Shown here: positions 55,348-64,000 of the stretch, piece by piece | Layout: each line of letters starts with the position of its first letter | How positions within the stretch are numbered: the stretch's first letter is position 1 | Source: Aphanizomenon flos-aquae FACHB-1287 | Lineage (GTDB): Bacteria; Cyanobacteriota; Cyanobacteriia; Cyanobacteriales; Nostocaceae | Reading direction: 5' to 3' | Assembly: GCF_014698755.1 (NCBI RefSeq) | Contig: NZ_JACJTO010000017.1 | Location: 1-64,000, forward strand | DNA length: 64,000 bases | Program-made: the position numbers and the translations under genes | Notes under the pieces: generated by a model | What the model was told of the DNA's origin: nothing | Databases searched by the model: none | Seen by the model: only the letters and a program-made list of their open reading frames with translations

Positions 55348-56364
55348 ATGAAAATTAGAGTAGGAATTAATGGATTTGGGCGCATGGGAAGATTATCCAT
55401 TCGTGCTGCTTGGAATTGGCCAGAAATAGAATTTGTCCACATTAATGAAACCAAAGGTGGAACAAAAGCAGCAGCACATTTACTCAAATTTGATTCTGTA
55501 CATGGGCGTTGGACACCAGAAGTAGAATCTGGAGAAAACCAGGTTATTATTGATGGTAAATACCTAAGTTTTACTGAACATTCCCAACCGGGTGAAGTTC
55601 CTTGGGAAGACCTTGGTGTTGATATAGTTTTGGAATGTTCTGGTAAGTTTAGAACACCTGCTACCCTTGACCCTTATTTTAAAAGAGGTGTGCAAAAAGT
55701 GATTGTTGCTGCACCTGTTAAAGAAGAGGCTTTAAATATTGTCATGGGAGTGAATGATCATCTTTATGAACCTGAAAAACATCATTTATTAACAGCAGCT
55801 TCTTGTACTACTAATTGTTTAGCCCCAGTAGTAAAAGTAATTCATGAAGGCTTGGGAATTAAACATGGAGTAATTACCACAATTCACGATAATACTAATA
55901 CGCAAACTATTGTAGATGCACCTCATAAAGATTTGCGTCGGGCTAGGGCTACAAGTATGTCATTAATTCCCACTAGCACAGGTTCAGCCACAGCTATTGG
56001 GTTAATTTATCCAGAATTGAATGGTAAATTAAATGGTTTAGCTGTGCGTGTACCTTTGTTAAATGCTTCTCTCACAGATTGTGTATTTGAAGTTGAACGT
56101 TCGACCACAATAGCCGAAGTTAATAATTTATTAAAAACTGCATCTGCACAAAAACCATTAATAGGAATTTTGGGTTATGAAGAACGTCCTTTAGTTTCTA
56201 TTGATTATAAAGATGATCCTCGTTCTGCAATTATTGATGCCCTTTCGACAATGGTTATCAACGAAACTCAGGTGAAAATATTGGCTTGGTATGACAATGA
56301 ATGGGGTTATGTTAACCGCATGACTGAATTAGCGCGAAAGGTGGCTTTAAGTTTGCAGAAATAA
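55348..56364 (+). CDS. ArsJ-associated glyceraldehyde-3-phosphate dehydrogenase
   Basis: A 338-residue GAPDH. The NAD loop is [15 protein letters not shown], the catalytic Cys is in [11 protein letters not shown] (about residue 150), and the rest follows ([32 protein letters not shown]). In arsenic clusters this enzyme uses arsenate in place of phosphate to make unstable 1-arseno-3-phosphoglycerate, which ArsJ exports. Its position between pstS and arsJ, rather than with glycolytic genes, supports that specialised role. The sequence alone cannot prove arsenate use. Length is normal. Confidence 0.9.
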   Translation: MKIRVGINGFGRMGRLSIRAAWNWPEIEFVHINETKGGTKAAAHLLKFDSVHGRWTPEVESGENQVIIDGKYLSFTEHSQPGEVPWEDLGVDIVLECSGKFRTPATLDPYFKRGVQKVIVAAPVKEEALNIVMGVNDHLYEPEKHHLLTAASCTTNCLAPVVKVIHEGLGIKHGVITTIHDNTNTQTIVDAPHKDLRRARATSMSLIPTSTGSATAIGLIYPELNGKLNGLAVRVPLLNASLTDCVFEVERSTTIAEVNNLLKTASAQKPLIGILGYEERPLVSIDYKDDPRSAIIDALSTMVINETQVKILAWYDNEWGYVNRMTELARKVALSLQK

Positions 56365-56466
56365 TGGTTTTCTAGGGGTGGGTTTTCGGTCCTACCCCAT
56401 AAAGATTTTTGCACGCAGAGAGAATGAGGGTTTTTAGTTTGTATTTACAATTTTGAATTTTTAATC

Positions 56467-57729
56467 ATGGCTTCTACTACTGCTTCTAATTCTAATTTCA
56501 AGAATTATATTCTGGTGACACTGGCATACTGGGGCTTCACTTTGACTGATGGGGCTTTGCGAATGTTGGTTTTGCTCTATTTTAATAAAATTGGTTATAC
56601 ACCTATTCAAATTGCCTCTCTGTTCCTGTTTTACGAGGTATTTGGAATTGTTACAAACTTTCTCGGCGGTTGGATTGGTTCTCAGTTTGGGTTAAAAGTA
56701 ACTCTTTATACTGGGATTGGATTACAGGTGTTTTCTTTAATTATGCTGTCTTTTCTGAATCCAGGGTGGGCGCAGTGGCTTTCAGTCCTTTATGTGATGG
56801 TTGCACAGGCATTTTCGGGAATTGCTAAGGACTTAACCAAGATGAGTTCTAAAAGCGCCATTCGCTTGGTTGTGCCTCAAGATGCTCAATCTTCTTTGTT
56901 TAAGTGGGTGGCTGTACTAACGGGTTCTAAGAATGCTTTAAAAGGAGTGGGATTCTTTCTTGGTGGCGCCCTTCTCAGTTCTGTGGGTTTTATTAATTCC
57001 CTGTGGATTATGGCTGGGGGACTGGCTTTAATTATGTTTTCTGGGTTAATGCTGCCCAAAGGCATGGGTAAAATCAAGAAAAAGGTTAAATTTAGCCAAC
57101 TTTTCTCTAAAAGCGCGGAAATAAATATTCTCTCGGCGGCGCGATTCTTTTTATTTGGATCTAGAGATGTATGGTTTGTTGTGGCTTTACCAGTGTTTTT
57201 ACGTGGGACTTTGGGCTGGTCTTTTTATCAGGTAGGGGGATTTTTAGCTTGTTGGGTGATTGGTTATGGGATTATTCAATTTTTAGCACCAACACTCATG
57301 CGGCGATTTGGTTCTGGTCGTCCACCTCAATCTCAAACTATTCGATTCTGGACATTTACATTAACGGCTGTTCCCGGTGCGATCGCTCTGGCATTACAAT
57401 TAGGTTTACCTGCTAATATCGTAATTATTGCTGGACTTCTCGTTTTTGGTGTGGTATTTGCTTTCAATTCCGCTGTCCATTCCTATCTGGTTTTAGCATT
57501 TACTGATGATGATAAGGTCGCTTTAAATGTGGGTTTTTACTATATGGCAAACTCCGGTGGTCGTCTTGTGGGTACAGTTTTATCCGGTTTGGTTTATCAA
57601 ATATTTGGCTTAGTTGGTTGTCTGTGGACATCAATGTTTTTCGTATTCGCAGCAGGTTTAGTTTCTCTGAAGTTACCTAATCCTCAACCTAGTAAATCTA
57701 TAGCTTGGAAAACTGGAGACGGAGATTAA
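56467..57729 (+). CDS. arsJ: ArsJ organoarsenical efflux MFS transporter
   Basis: A 420-residue MFS protein with about twelve helices. It begins FKNYILVTLAYWGFTLTDGA and has LRMLVLLYFNKIGYTPIQIA, LGGWIGSQFGLKVTLYTGIG, GIAKDLTKMSSKSAIRLVVP and NSGGRLVGTVLSGLVYQ. These features match ArsJ, which exports 1-arseno-3-phosphoglycerate; the compound falls apart outside to arsenate. It lies 102 bp after the GAPDH gene. Together they form an arsenate-resistance pair that needs no reductase. Confidence 0.92.
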   Translation: MASTTASNSNFKNYILVTLAYWGFTLTDGALRMLVLLYFNKIGYTPIQIASLFLFYEVFGIVTNFLGGWIGSQFGLKVTLYTGIGLQVFSLIMLSFLNPGWAQWLSVLYVMVAQAFSGIAKDLTKMSSKSAIRLVVPQDAQSSLFKWVAVLTGSKNALKGVGFFLGGALLSSVGFINSLWIMAGGLALIMFSGLMLPKGMGKIKKKVKFSQLFSKSAEINILSAARFFLFGSRDVWFVVALPVFLRGTLGWSFYQVGGFLACWVIGYGIIQFLAPTLMRRFGSGRPPQSQTIRFWTFTLTAVPGAIALALQLGLPANIVIIAGLLVFGVVFAFNSAVHSYLVLAFTDDDKVALNVGFYYMANSGGRLVGTVLSGLVYQIFGLVGCLWTSMFFVFAAGLVSLKLPNPQPSKSIAWKTGDGD

Positions 57730-57868
57730 TATTCCTCTGTCTAAAGATATGCTATGGAAACAGGTATATCCTACCCAAGTTGGATGATTCCAAAATTTAT
57801 CTGAGTTTAAATATCGTAATAGGCAATTTCTGACAGTTTTTGCCTATTCCCTAAATACTAGCTTCTAA

Positions 57869-57957
57869 TACAGCATTTTCCGCTGAATTATGAAACCCTT
57901 GTGGTGCGGGCATCTTGACCGCTAGATATGTACATCATAACACCGGGAATTGCTGTA
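57869..57957. repeat. Foldback repeat with imperfect terminal inverted repeats
   Basis: The left end TACAGCATTTTCCGC and, on the other strand, TACAGCAATTCCCGG are imperfect inverted repeats. The core CTTGTGGTGCGGGCATCTTG corresponds to the reverse complement of the core at 49241-49320. It lies 140 bp after the arsJ stop codon and 76 bp before acr3. Confidence 0.85.
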
Positions 57958-58032
57958 AATACACATTTTATAATAATAATCAGATCTCTGGGTATTGGAA
58001 ACTCTAAGACTAAATTTATAGAGGTAAATTAA

Positions 58033-59109
58033 GTGGAATATGCAAATAAAAAACCAACTGTTAAACACCTTTCTTTTCTTGACCGCTTTTTGACATTGTG
58101 GATATTTACAGCAATGCTAACTGGAGTCGGTTTAGGATATTTTTTCCCCACTATAGAAGTTTTTATCAATCATTTCCAAGTAGGAACAACTAATATCCCT
58201 ATTGCTATTGGTTTAATTTTGATGATGTATCCATCTTTAGCAAAGGTAAAATATGAAGAATTAGGTGATGTATTTCTTAATAGAAAAATTCTCGGACTAT
58301 CATTATCCCTAACTTGGATAATTGCCCCAATAGTAATGTTTATACTTGCTATTCTTTTTTTACGCGATAAACCTGAATATATGACTGGTTTAATCCTCAT
58401 TGGATTATCCCCCTGTATTGCTATGGTAATTGTCTGGAGTGATTTAGCTAAAGGAGATACTGAATATACCGCAGCACTTGTTGCTTTTAATAGTATTTTT
58501 CAAGTTTTATTTTACAGCTTTTATGCCTGGTTTTTTCTTTCTATTTTGCCCCCTTTATTTGGCTTACCAGGAAGTATTATTAATATCAGTATTGGAGAAA
58601 TTGCCAACAGCGTTTTTATCTATTTAGGCATTCCTTTCTTAGCTGGATTTATGACCCGTTTGATTTTAATAAAAGCTAAAGGTAAGCAGTGGTATCATCA
58701 TCGATTTATTCCAAAAATAAGTCCCATTACTTTAATTGCTCTCTTATTTACTGTCGTGGTAATGTTTAGTTTAAAAGGTGATTTAATTGTGCAGATTCCT
58801 CTGGATGTTGTCCGCATTGCCATTCCCCTAATTATCTACTTTTTATTAATGTTTTTCAGTAGTTTTTACCTAGCGTGGAAAATTAAAGCCGACTATTCAA
58901 AAGCTGCTAGTGTGGCATTTACCGCTGCTGGTAATAATTTTGAATTAGCGATAGCTGTGGCTATTTCTGTATTTGGAATCAAATCTGGTGTAGCTTTTGC
59001 TGCCGTCATTGGACCCCTGGTAGAAGTTCCAGTCTTAGTTGGTTTGGTAAATGTATCACTTTGGTTCAAAAAACAGTTTTTTCGGTTATCTTCCCCAATG
59101 GGATTATAA
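58033..59109 (+). CDS. acr3: ACR3 family arsenite efflux transporter
   Basis: A 358-residue transporter of the BASS/ACR3 family with about ten helices. The essential Cys is in [21 protein letters not shown] (about residue 125), and the conserved Glu in [13 protein letters not shown]. It exports arsenite across the plasma membrane. It starts with GTG, 303 bp after arsJ, with a foldback repeat between, so it may be a separate transcription unit. No arsC or arsR gene is in the window. Confidence 0.93.
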   Translation: MEYANKKPTVKHLSFLDRFLTLWIFTAMLTGVGLGYFFPTIEVFINHFQVGTTNIPIAIGLILMMYPSLAKVKYEELGDVFLNRKILGLSLSLTWIIAPIVMFILAILFLRDKPEYMTGLILIGLSPCIAMVIVWSDLAKGDTEYTAALVAFNSIFQVLFYSFYAWFFLSILPPLFGLPGSIINISIGEIANSVFIYLGIPFLAGFMTRLILIKAKGKQWYHHRFIPKISPITLIALLFTVVVMFSLKGDLIVQIPLDVVRIAIPLIIYFLLMFFSSFYLAWKIKADYSKAASVAFTAAGNNFELAIAVAISVFGIKSGVAFAAVIGPLVEVPVLVGLVNVSLWFKKQFFRLSSPMGL

Positions 59110-59148
59110 TTAAATACGTTTAATCTACTATTGATTTATTTGCATTTG

Positions 59149-59952
59149 ATGAAAATTACTGATTTAATTACCTGGTTTGAAAAATGGGCAAATCCTGCTT
59201 GGTGTGAAAGTTGGGATAATTGTGGTTGGCAGGTAGAACCAGGTATTTTAGACCAAGAAGCGCGGATTTTAGTCTGTTTAACTCCAACTTTAGCAGTTAT
59301 GCAAGAAGCGATCGCTCTCCATGCTAACCTAATTTTTGCCCACCACCCCCTCATTTTTCATCCCCCCAAATCTTTCCGCATTGGGGAAGCTCTAACAGAA
59401 ATGGTACGCTTATCCTTTGCCCATAATATCGGCATTTACACCGCCCATACTAATTTTGACCAAGTGGCAGATGGAACTGCTGATGTCTTAGCGCAACTTC
59501 TCGAACTTCAACAAGTATCACCTATTATTCCTACTCAAGCAGGTTTCGGTTATGGGCGAGTAGGAATGCTTACATCTACATTAACACTACAAGCTTTACT
59601 TGATTATATTCAAACTCAATTAAATCCAACCCATTTAATTTTTTCACCTATAGCGGATCTAAAACAGCAAATTTCCCGTGTAGCGGTTTTAGGCGGTTCT
59701 GGGGCGGGGTTTATTTCCGCAGTAGCTAAAACTAATGCCCAAGTTTATTTAACTTCCGACTGTAAATTTCATCAATTCCAAGAAAGCCGTGATCTGGGTT
59801 TAGTCTTAATTGACGCTGGGCATTATGCCACAGAACGTCCAGCTTGCCAACGTCTAGTCCAGAAAATGCAAGCCCTTAACTTAAATTGGGTGCAATTAAG
59901 CCAAAAAGATGAAGATTTTCGGCAGTTTTACCCTAATACAGTCAGCAGCTAA
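59149..59952 (+). CDS. Nif3-like dinuclear metal centre protein
   Basis: A 267-residue protein from the preferred ATG (MKITDLITWFEKWANPAWCE). An upstream TTG at 59131 would add six residues. Metal-binding motifs fit the Nif3/NGG1p family: ESWDNCGWQV, FAHHPLIFHPPK (His pair), IGIYTAHTNFDQV and the C-terminal DAGHYATERPACQRL with His and Glu. Function is unclear, possibly as a GTP cyclohydrolase-like hydrolase. It lies 39 bp after acr3 but is probably unrelated to arsenic. Confidence 0.9.
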   Translation: MKITDLITWFEKWANPAWCESWDNCGWQVEPGILDQEARILVCLTPTLAVMQEAIALHANLIFAHHPLIFHPPKSFRIGEALTEMVRLSFAHNIGIYTAHTNFDQVADGTADVLAQLLELQQVSPIIPTQAGFGYGRVGMLTSTLTLQALLDYIQTQLNPTHLIFSPIADLKQQISRVAVLGGSGAGFISAVAKTNAQVYLTSDCKFHQFQESRDLGLVLIDAGHYATERPACQRLVQKMQALNLNWVQLSQKDEDFRQFYPNTVSS

Positions 59953-60433
59953 GAGACTTGACCTTCACAGCTAAAAAATTATTCACAGTTAAGCAATCAA
60001 AAAAAATGTTATTATTTATATATAATACAGATTTTAACACCGGGGAAGATATTCTAGACACAACCCAGAGTATGATCTATACCTAGAGAGATAATCTGAT
60101 TAAAAGGCTGAAATCTATGTTATACCCAGATATAATATTGTTATTGGTGAAGCATTCTTTCAGAGCTAACTAACACCCCCCTGGCAACGCCAAATCAAAG
60201 AAAAATGTCCGTTGATATTAACAGTTGCCATAGCCGTTCAACTAATGCGGTAAACTAAAGCTTAAGACCCAAAATTTCACCTAAAACTAATGACTAAAAA
60301 TAAGTGGTAAAATTGAGTCACTAAACTTACTGGGTTCTCACCGCGAACTTCACCCCTTAAAGGCTGATATTCCAGAGATCAAACCCGAATTTGACAGGTT
60401 TAACTACGTTGTATAAAAAGGCAGAAGCACTAC
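59953..60433. other. Intergenic region, no gene seen
   Basis: About 480 bp between the Nif3-like gene and the DUF6679 gene. AT-rich sequence with poly-A tracts and no foldback repeat. No open frame longer than about 20 codons looks real. It may hold the promoter and leader of the DUF6679 gene. Confidence 0.6.
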
Positions 60434-60745
60434 ATGCTACACCGCAAAATTTATCAACTCTGTTGCGACGGGCGGGAGGTATGTGTTTTTTTGCGGGATC
60501 AACAGCGCTGGATAGAGCGAGCCCGCATCATTGATATCGAGGGCGATTTAGTGACTTTACGCTATGAAACAGATGAAGAAGATGAAGTTTGTTCTTGGGA
60601 GGAGATGGTTCGTCTCGAAAGCATCGGATCTGTCTCTCAAAAATTAGCGTCAGTGCAACGCGGTAATATAGAACCGCTGACAACTGATGACTGTCCAGAA
60701 GCAGAGCGTATTCATAACCCTTATACTGACCTAAATCCAGACTAA
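60434..60745 (+). CDS. DUF6679 family protein
   Basis: A 103-residue acidic protein beginning MLHRKIYQLCCDGREVCVF. A small beta-rich core (QRWIERARIIDIEGDLVTLR) leads to YETDEEDEVCSWEEMVRLES, and a polar tail follows. It resembles a short cyanobacterial family I recall as DUF6679. Function is unknown. It converges with the metallo-hydrolase, with only 11 bp between stops. Confidence 0.7.
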   Translation: MLHRKIYQLCCDGREVCVFLRDQQRWIERARIIDIEGDLVTLRYETDEEDEVCSWEEMVRLESIGSVSQKLASVQRGNIEPLTTDDCPEAERIHNPYTDLNPD

Positions 60746-60756
60746 ACGCTCCTAAA

Positions 60757-62436
60757 TTAAATTGACGTCAAGCGTTCAAAAGCAGGACAGTATCCGTCAA
60801 GGGTAACTTTGAAATTATACAAAGGGGCAGCGGGATTCCAACACCGTTGCCCCCTTTGGTGTCTACAGCTACCACAGCACGCAGCATCACCAGAATTAAG
60901 ACGAAGATTATTTGGGTTTAATAGTTCTCGTGGGGATAATCCCCGTAATACCAGGTCTTCACCCTGCCAACGTGCTTCTATTAAACCCGTATCAGCAAAT
61001 TGTCGCCACCGGGGATCGGCTGTTACTGTATCAGGAAGAGTGATATTAATCACAGTCCCCAACTCCGTCAACTCCCCTCCATAATTAGTTTCCGGGGCAG
61101 CAGGTTGTAAAAATATTTCTCCAATCGGTAATTCTACTAGAGTGCCGGCGGCGGGTGAATGGACGTGATAGCGGTTTTGCAACTCTTCTAAACAAGTTAA
61201 GTCTGCTAAATAGCTGGGAGAACCATGGACAAAAATTACGTGCTGAGGTCGTAAATTATGAATTAGTTGGGTTGTTCCTGGTCCATCACTGTGTTGTGCT
61301 AAAAGATAACTGGCAAATTTTGTGGGTGCTAAATATTCCTGATTAACGGGAATATCAATTTTTTCAGGTAAAAGAATTAACCAATTGCCTGTGTTGGCTC
61401 GGCAGTATTTACGTAAATCTGCGGAAAAGTCTGTAATCACAATACAGGGAGATGTCCCTAAATTTGCCAAATTTTCCGGCTTTAATCGTCTAACACGAGG
61501 TTTTACCCGTTCATCCCAAAATAAAGGTTGGTGACGGGCAAAATTCTGAACTGCGGTAGGAAGATGGGGTAAAAGTTCTAAGTAGGCATCGCAACCAGCG
61601 GCTACAGTACCATCCACCCAAATATCTAGATCTCTACCTGTAAAGTGGTGATGTGAACGTAATAACATGAGTAATTCTTGACCTAGACCTAAGACTGGAG
61701 TAGGTAAAATCACTGAATAACTTTCATCTGTTCCCAGAGAACTAATAGCGCGATGAATCCTTTCTGCTAGTTGATTTTCTTGGTGACGACGATGGGGATG
61801 GCGGGATGTTCCATAACTACCTTCAATTAATAGCACGTCTAAATTTAAACCTCTGAGATCATCGAGTCGCAACCCTTCTACTAATCGGGAATTAGAGAGG
61901 AAAAAATCACCAGTATAAAATAATTTATAATCGCGGTTGGGGGTGTGGTAAGTGAGGAGAATGGCCACAGCACCAGGTAAATGACCTGCGGGGAATAATT
62001 CTACTATGAGATTTTCTTTGATTTCTATAGGAGCTCGCAATGGTAAGGCTTGACAAAATGAGGAGGTTACTGGTAGTTCTGCTTCTAGCCAATTTAGCGG
62101 TAATAACTTTGTTGTTACTTCACTAGCATATATAGGTAATGAGGGAAAAGCTTGATGTAGTGTTAATAAGCCTCTCGCATGATCAGGATGGGCATGACTA
62201 ACTAAGACTAAATCCGCTGGTATGGATGATGTACCATGATTTGCTGATTTAGTCAAATTCCGCGCTATAGGGGAAATATTGGTCAAGCCGAAATCCAATA
62301 GAATGCTGTGTGGTCCCATTCTGACTAGTAGACACACACCCTCATCTTCATGCTGAACGCTATAGGGGAAACATTCTAACTCATTAGCTATTTCCTCGAT
62401 ATCAACGTCAAAATCAACTGATAGATTATCCCTCAT
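60757..62436 (-). CDS. Beta-CASP-type MBL-fold metallo-hydrolase
   Basis: A 559-residue enzyme. The zinc motif HxHxDH is in LVSHAHPDHARGLL (about residue 81), then the later MBL motifs (FPAGHLPGAVAIL, FYTGDFFLSN). The beta-CASP region follows with LIEGSYGTSRHPHRR and a final VIFVHGSPSYLADL. The C-terminus has a cysteine-rich tail (DAACCGSCRHQRGQRCWNP...GYCPAF), likely a further zinc site. Such proteins are usually RNA endo- or exonucleases of the RNase J/CPSF type. The target is unknown. Confidence 0.9.
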   Translation of the reverse strand: MRDNLSVDFDVDIEEIANELECFPYSVQHEDEGVCLLVRMGPHSILLDFGLTNISPIARNLTKSANHGTSSIPADLVLVSHAHPDHARGLLTLHQAFPSLPIYASEVTTKLLPLNWLEAELPVTSSFCQALPLRAPIEIKENLIVELFPAGHLPGAVAILLTYHTPNRDYKLFYTGDFFLSNSRLVEGLRLDDLRGLNLDVLLIEGSYGTSRHPHRRHQENQLAERIHRAISSLGTDESYSVILPTPVLGLGQELLMLLRSHHHFTGRDLDIWVDGTVAAGCDAYLELLPHLPTAVQNFARHQPLFWDERVKPRVRRLKPENLANLGTSPCIVITDFSADLRKYCRANTGNWLILLPEKIDIPVNQEYLAPTKFASYLLAQHSDGPGTTQLIHNLRPQHVIFVHGSPSYLADLTCLEELQNRYHVHSPAAGTLVELPIGEIFLQPAAPETNYGGELTELGTVINITLPDTVTADPRWRQFADTGLIEARWQGEDLVLRGLSPRELLNPNNLRLNSGDAACCGSCRHQRGQRCWNPAAPLYNFKVTLDGYCPAFERLTSI

Positions 62437-62531
62437 TCTTCTACCCTTAAACTAATAGCTGAGAAACTTGGCTTTTGTGCAATATTCCTCAGCAAAGTTC
62501 TGAACCTTAGTAAACTAAGTTATCTCTCTTG

Positions 62532-62654
62532 TTAATGTGCAGAACCGTTACCATGATAGTTATCGGAATCGTAAAAACCATTTTTCGTACCAAAGAATAA
62601 GCACGAAACCGTGAATATAACTGTTAAACCCACTAAAATTAGTTTGACATCCAT
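62532..62654 (-). CDS. 40-residue single-TM protein, possibly NdhP
   Basis: ATG follows a GAGGAAAAAA ribosome binding site. The product starts MDVKLILVGLTVIFTVSCLF (membrane helix) and ends FGTKNGFYDSDNYHGNGSAH. The helix followed by a conserved-looking FYDSDNYHGNGSAH tail fits my memory of NdhP, a small subunit of the cyanobacterial NDH-1 complex. This is from memory and not proven. The gene is too short for common gene callers. Confidence 0.55.
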   Translation of the reverse strand: MDVKLILVGLTVIFTVSCLFFGTKNGFYDSDNYHGNGSAH

Positions 62655-62779
62655 TGATTTTTTCCTCTTGAATCAAGACTTTTGTATCTTAATATTGTAT
62701 TTTTGTATTGGGGAAAAATCACTAGAAAATCTTTACCATAGTTAGGTTATTTGTAATAATAGCATTTTCAAGCCTAGTA

Positions 62780-63343
62780 TTACAGCATTATATCCTCTCC
62801 CCGCTCGGTAAAGCGGACTTCTTTTATTTTCCACTGAGCATTACTAATTAATGTTTTGCGGATACTGCTAAATAATGCAAACTGTTCACAACTAGAAAGA
62901 GAAGATACTTGTCTTTTTGATTCTGGTGATAATCGGATATCAACAATAACAATACCATTTTTTTTATTTACACGATAACCGGATACGCTAAAATCTGCTG
63001 TATTTTGTTCTTTGAATATTTTACCTATGGCCTCATTCATCGGTTTTACTGCGGAAACCTGGACTTTTTTGGCAATTAACTCTTGACATTGAGCATCACT
63101 TGTGTATAAGGTGACGTTGCTAGTTTTTTTAGAGTTAGGTTCACTATGGGAATTGTTGAAAAATGGCTTAATTGTCGGAATAGGAGACTTTTCTGGTTCT
63201 TTTTGAGGAATGGGATTAATGTTGTTATTGGGTGTAGTTTCTGGAGTCGAGTAATTAGCGTTATTATTAGCATCACAACTGCTAATAAGAGTGCAGAACA
63301 CTACTAAAAATAATGATAAAATAGCTCGTTTGTAATTATACAT
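62780..63343 (-). CDS. GerMN-domain-like lipoprotein
   Basis: A 187-residue protein from the preferred start MYNYKRAILSLF (63343), which puts the lipobox LISSC at about residue 23. An earlier start (63433) would bury it. A Pro/Asn-rich linker leads to a GerMN-like domain: VTLYTSDAQCQELIAKKVQV, then VDIRLSPESKRQVSSLSSCE and QFALFSSIRKTLISNAQWKI. The domain occurs in spore-germination proteins and in cyanobacterial lipoproteins of unknown function. It would lie on the periplasmic face of a membrane. Confidence 0.78.
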   Translation of the reverse strand: MYNYKRAILSLFLVVFCTLISSCDANNNANYSTPETTPNNNINPIPQKEPEKSPIPTIKPFFNNSHSEPNSKKTSNVTLYTSDAQCQELIAKKVQVSAVKPMNEAIGKIFKEQNTADFSVSGYRVNKKNGIVIVDIRLSPESKRQVSSLSSCEQFALFSSIRKTLISNAQWKIKEVRFTERGEDIML

Positions 63344-63456
63344 ATAATAATTCCGTTGGATTTTTACAAGAAAATTCATTAGGGGAAGAAAAGAAAAAAC
63401 CCTAATATCAATGATAACTGCTTTTCTTACCATCCTATTTTATGTTACAGTATTTA

Positions 63457-63774
63457 TTAATGTTGAATTAATGTTAAACGCTTTTGTAAATCCAACCATA
63501 TTTCATAGAAAATACTCCATTCAACAAAGTCTATGTCATCTCCTAATTGTCCAGTTTTAAATTGGCGATAAAAATCTTCAGATGATAATTGATACTGTTG
63601 CTCAAATACTTGTAAATCGGTCTCTAATTCTTGAATTTTTACCTGAATATTATTTTTTTAGTGAATAATAATTTTTCTCAGAGATAAAGCCACAATATCA
63701 CTATATCCACCTTGTTGAGAAAGTGCTTCTAGGGTTTTTAATTGATTGATTATTTTTGCTTGGGTTGTGATCAT
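63457..63774 (-). pseudogene. Antitoxin-like small protein with in-frame stop
   Basis: From ATG at 63774 the frame encodes ITTQAKIINQLKTLEALSQQ, then meets TAA at 63658-63660 after 38 codons. In the same frame it continues ELETDLQVFEQQYQLSSEDF, then QLGDDIDFVEWSIFYEIWLD to a final stop at 63457. The layout resembles short antitoxin-type cyanobacterial proteins of about 100 residues. The stop lies next to a run of T, so a sequencing or real mutation is possible. No toxin gene is visible beside it. Confidence 0.55.
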
Positions 63775-63941
63775 TATTTTTTAATTGTCGCTGGGGTTAA
63801 TATTTATTATACCTGTGAATTGTTGTTAATTAATCCCCAGTTCTTATATTTTCCCAGACAAAACCCAATTTTATTCCCCAGACTTACTGAAAGCTTGAGA
63901 AAATTGGTATAAAATTTACCTTCAACAACTCTGTAATTTTT

Positions 63942-64000
63942 ATGACTGTAGTTACTGAATATCACCATCTAAGGGAACTTAGCAAATTAAGATTTCCTGA
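63942..64000 (+). CDS. Start of an unknown gene, cut by the window edge
   Basis: ATG followed by 19 sense codons (MTVVTEYHHLRELSKLRFP) is open to the window end. Too short to identify. It diverges from the antitoxin-like remnant. Confidence 0.45.
   Translation, partial: MTVVTEYHHLRELSKLRFP

Overview
The window comes from a filamentous, probably heterocyst-forming cyanobacterium (order Nostocales). The evidence is a fraCDE filament-integrity operon, a dnaE C-terminal half carrying a split-intein C-fragment, more than twenty HIP1 octamers (GCGATCGC), heptanucleotide STRR arrays, and cyanobacterial families such as COP23, GUN4, DUF4359 and DUF5357. The DNA is AT-rich. At least eleven genes or fragments are broken by stops, frameshifts or truncation, so the genome looks like one in decay. 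That would fit Dolichospermum/Raphidiopsis-like genomes or the Azolla symbiont 'Nostoc azollae', but the species is inference. Layout, left to right: 0-2.3 kb is the edge of a decayed CRISPR-Cas locus (cas1 5' fragment, Csx18-like membrane protein, divergent WYL regulator). 2.3-7.2 kb holds a phosphohexomutase, purN and fraC-fraD-fraE. 7.4-15.3 kb holds a double CobA-like P-loop protein, a two-domain peptide-type ABC ATPase, two methyltransferases, a GNAT acetyltransferase, an aldehyde dehydrogenase and a PrsW-type protease. 15.4-19.8 kb is a decayed stretch: frameshifted zinc-ribbon/LysM gene, nucleotidyltransferase and IS5 transposase remnants, a gene with two amber stops, with tRNA-His and a DUF4359 gene intact among them. 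20-27.6 kb holds glutamate dehydrogenase, carotenoid oxygenase, folate/biopterin transporter and sdhA. 28-33.3 kb is a secreted-protein cluster: a trypsin-like protease, a COP23 protein, and a double-protease/TPR gene broken by a 17-bp tandem duplication and an A-tract frameshift; an IS5-type MITE follows. 33.6-41.4 kb holds a nonsense-broken coiled-coil gene, an SbsA-Ig protein, a TIGR03943/permease pair, a secreted hypothetical protein and a trypsin-GUN4 fusion. 41.8-53 kb is largely housekeeping on the minus strand: rfbB, glycosyltransferase, FKBP, phasin-like, MMADHC-like, dnaE-C, prmA, serA and menD. 53-59.1 kb has a calpain-like peptidase remnant followed by an arsenic cassette (pstS-like, GAPDH, arsJ, acr3). 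59.1-64 kb holds a Nif3-like protein, a DUF6679 protein, a beta-CASP metallo-hydrolase, a 40-residue membrane protein (possibly NdhP), a GerMN-like lipoprotein, a broken antitoxin-like gene and the start of a further gene. Working together: GAPDH would make 1-arseno-3-phosphoglycerate, ArsJ would export it and Acr3 would export arsenite, giving resistance without a visible arsenate reductase. FraC, FraD and FraE act at septa between cells. No complete novel system is certain. The most unusual items are a family of roughly 80-105 bp foldback repeats lying just 3' of genes, a heptanucleotide array translated inside menD, the trypsin-GUN4 fusion, and the trypsin-trypsin-TPR gene with a potentially reversible duplication.
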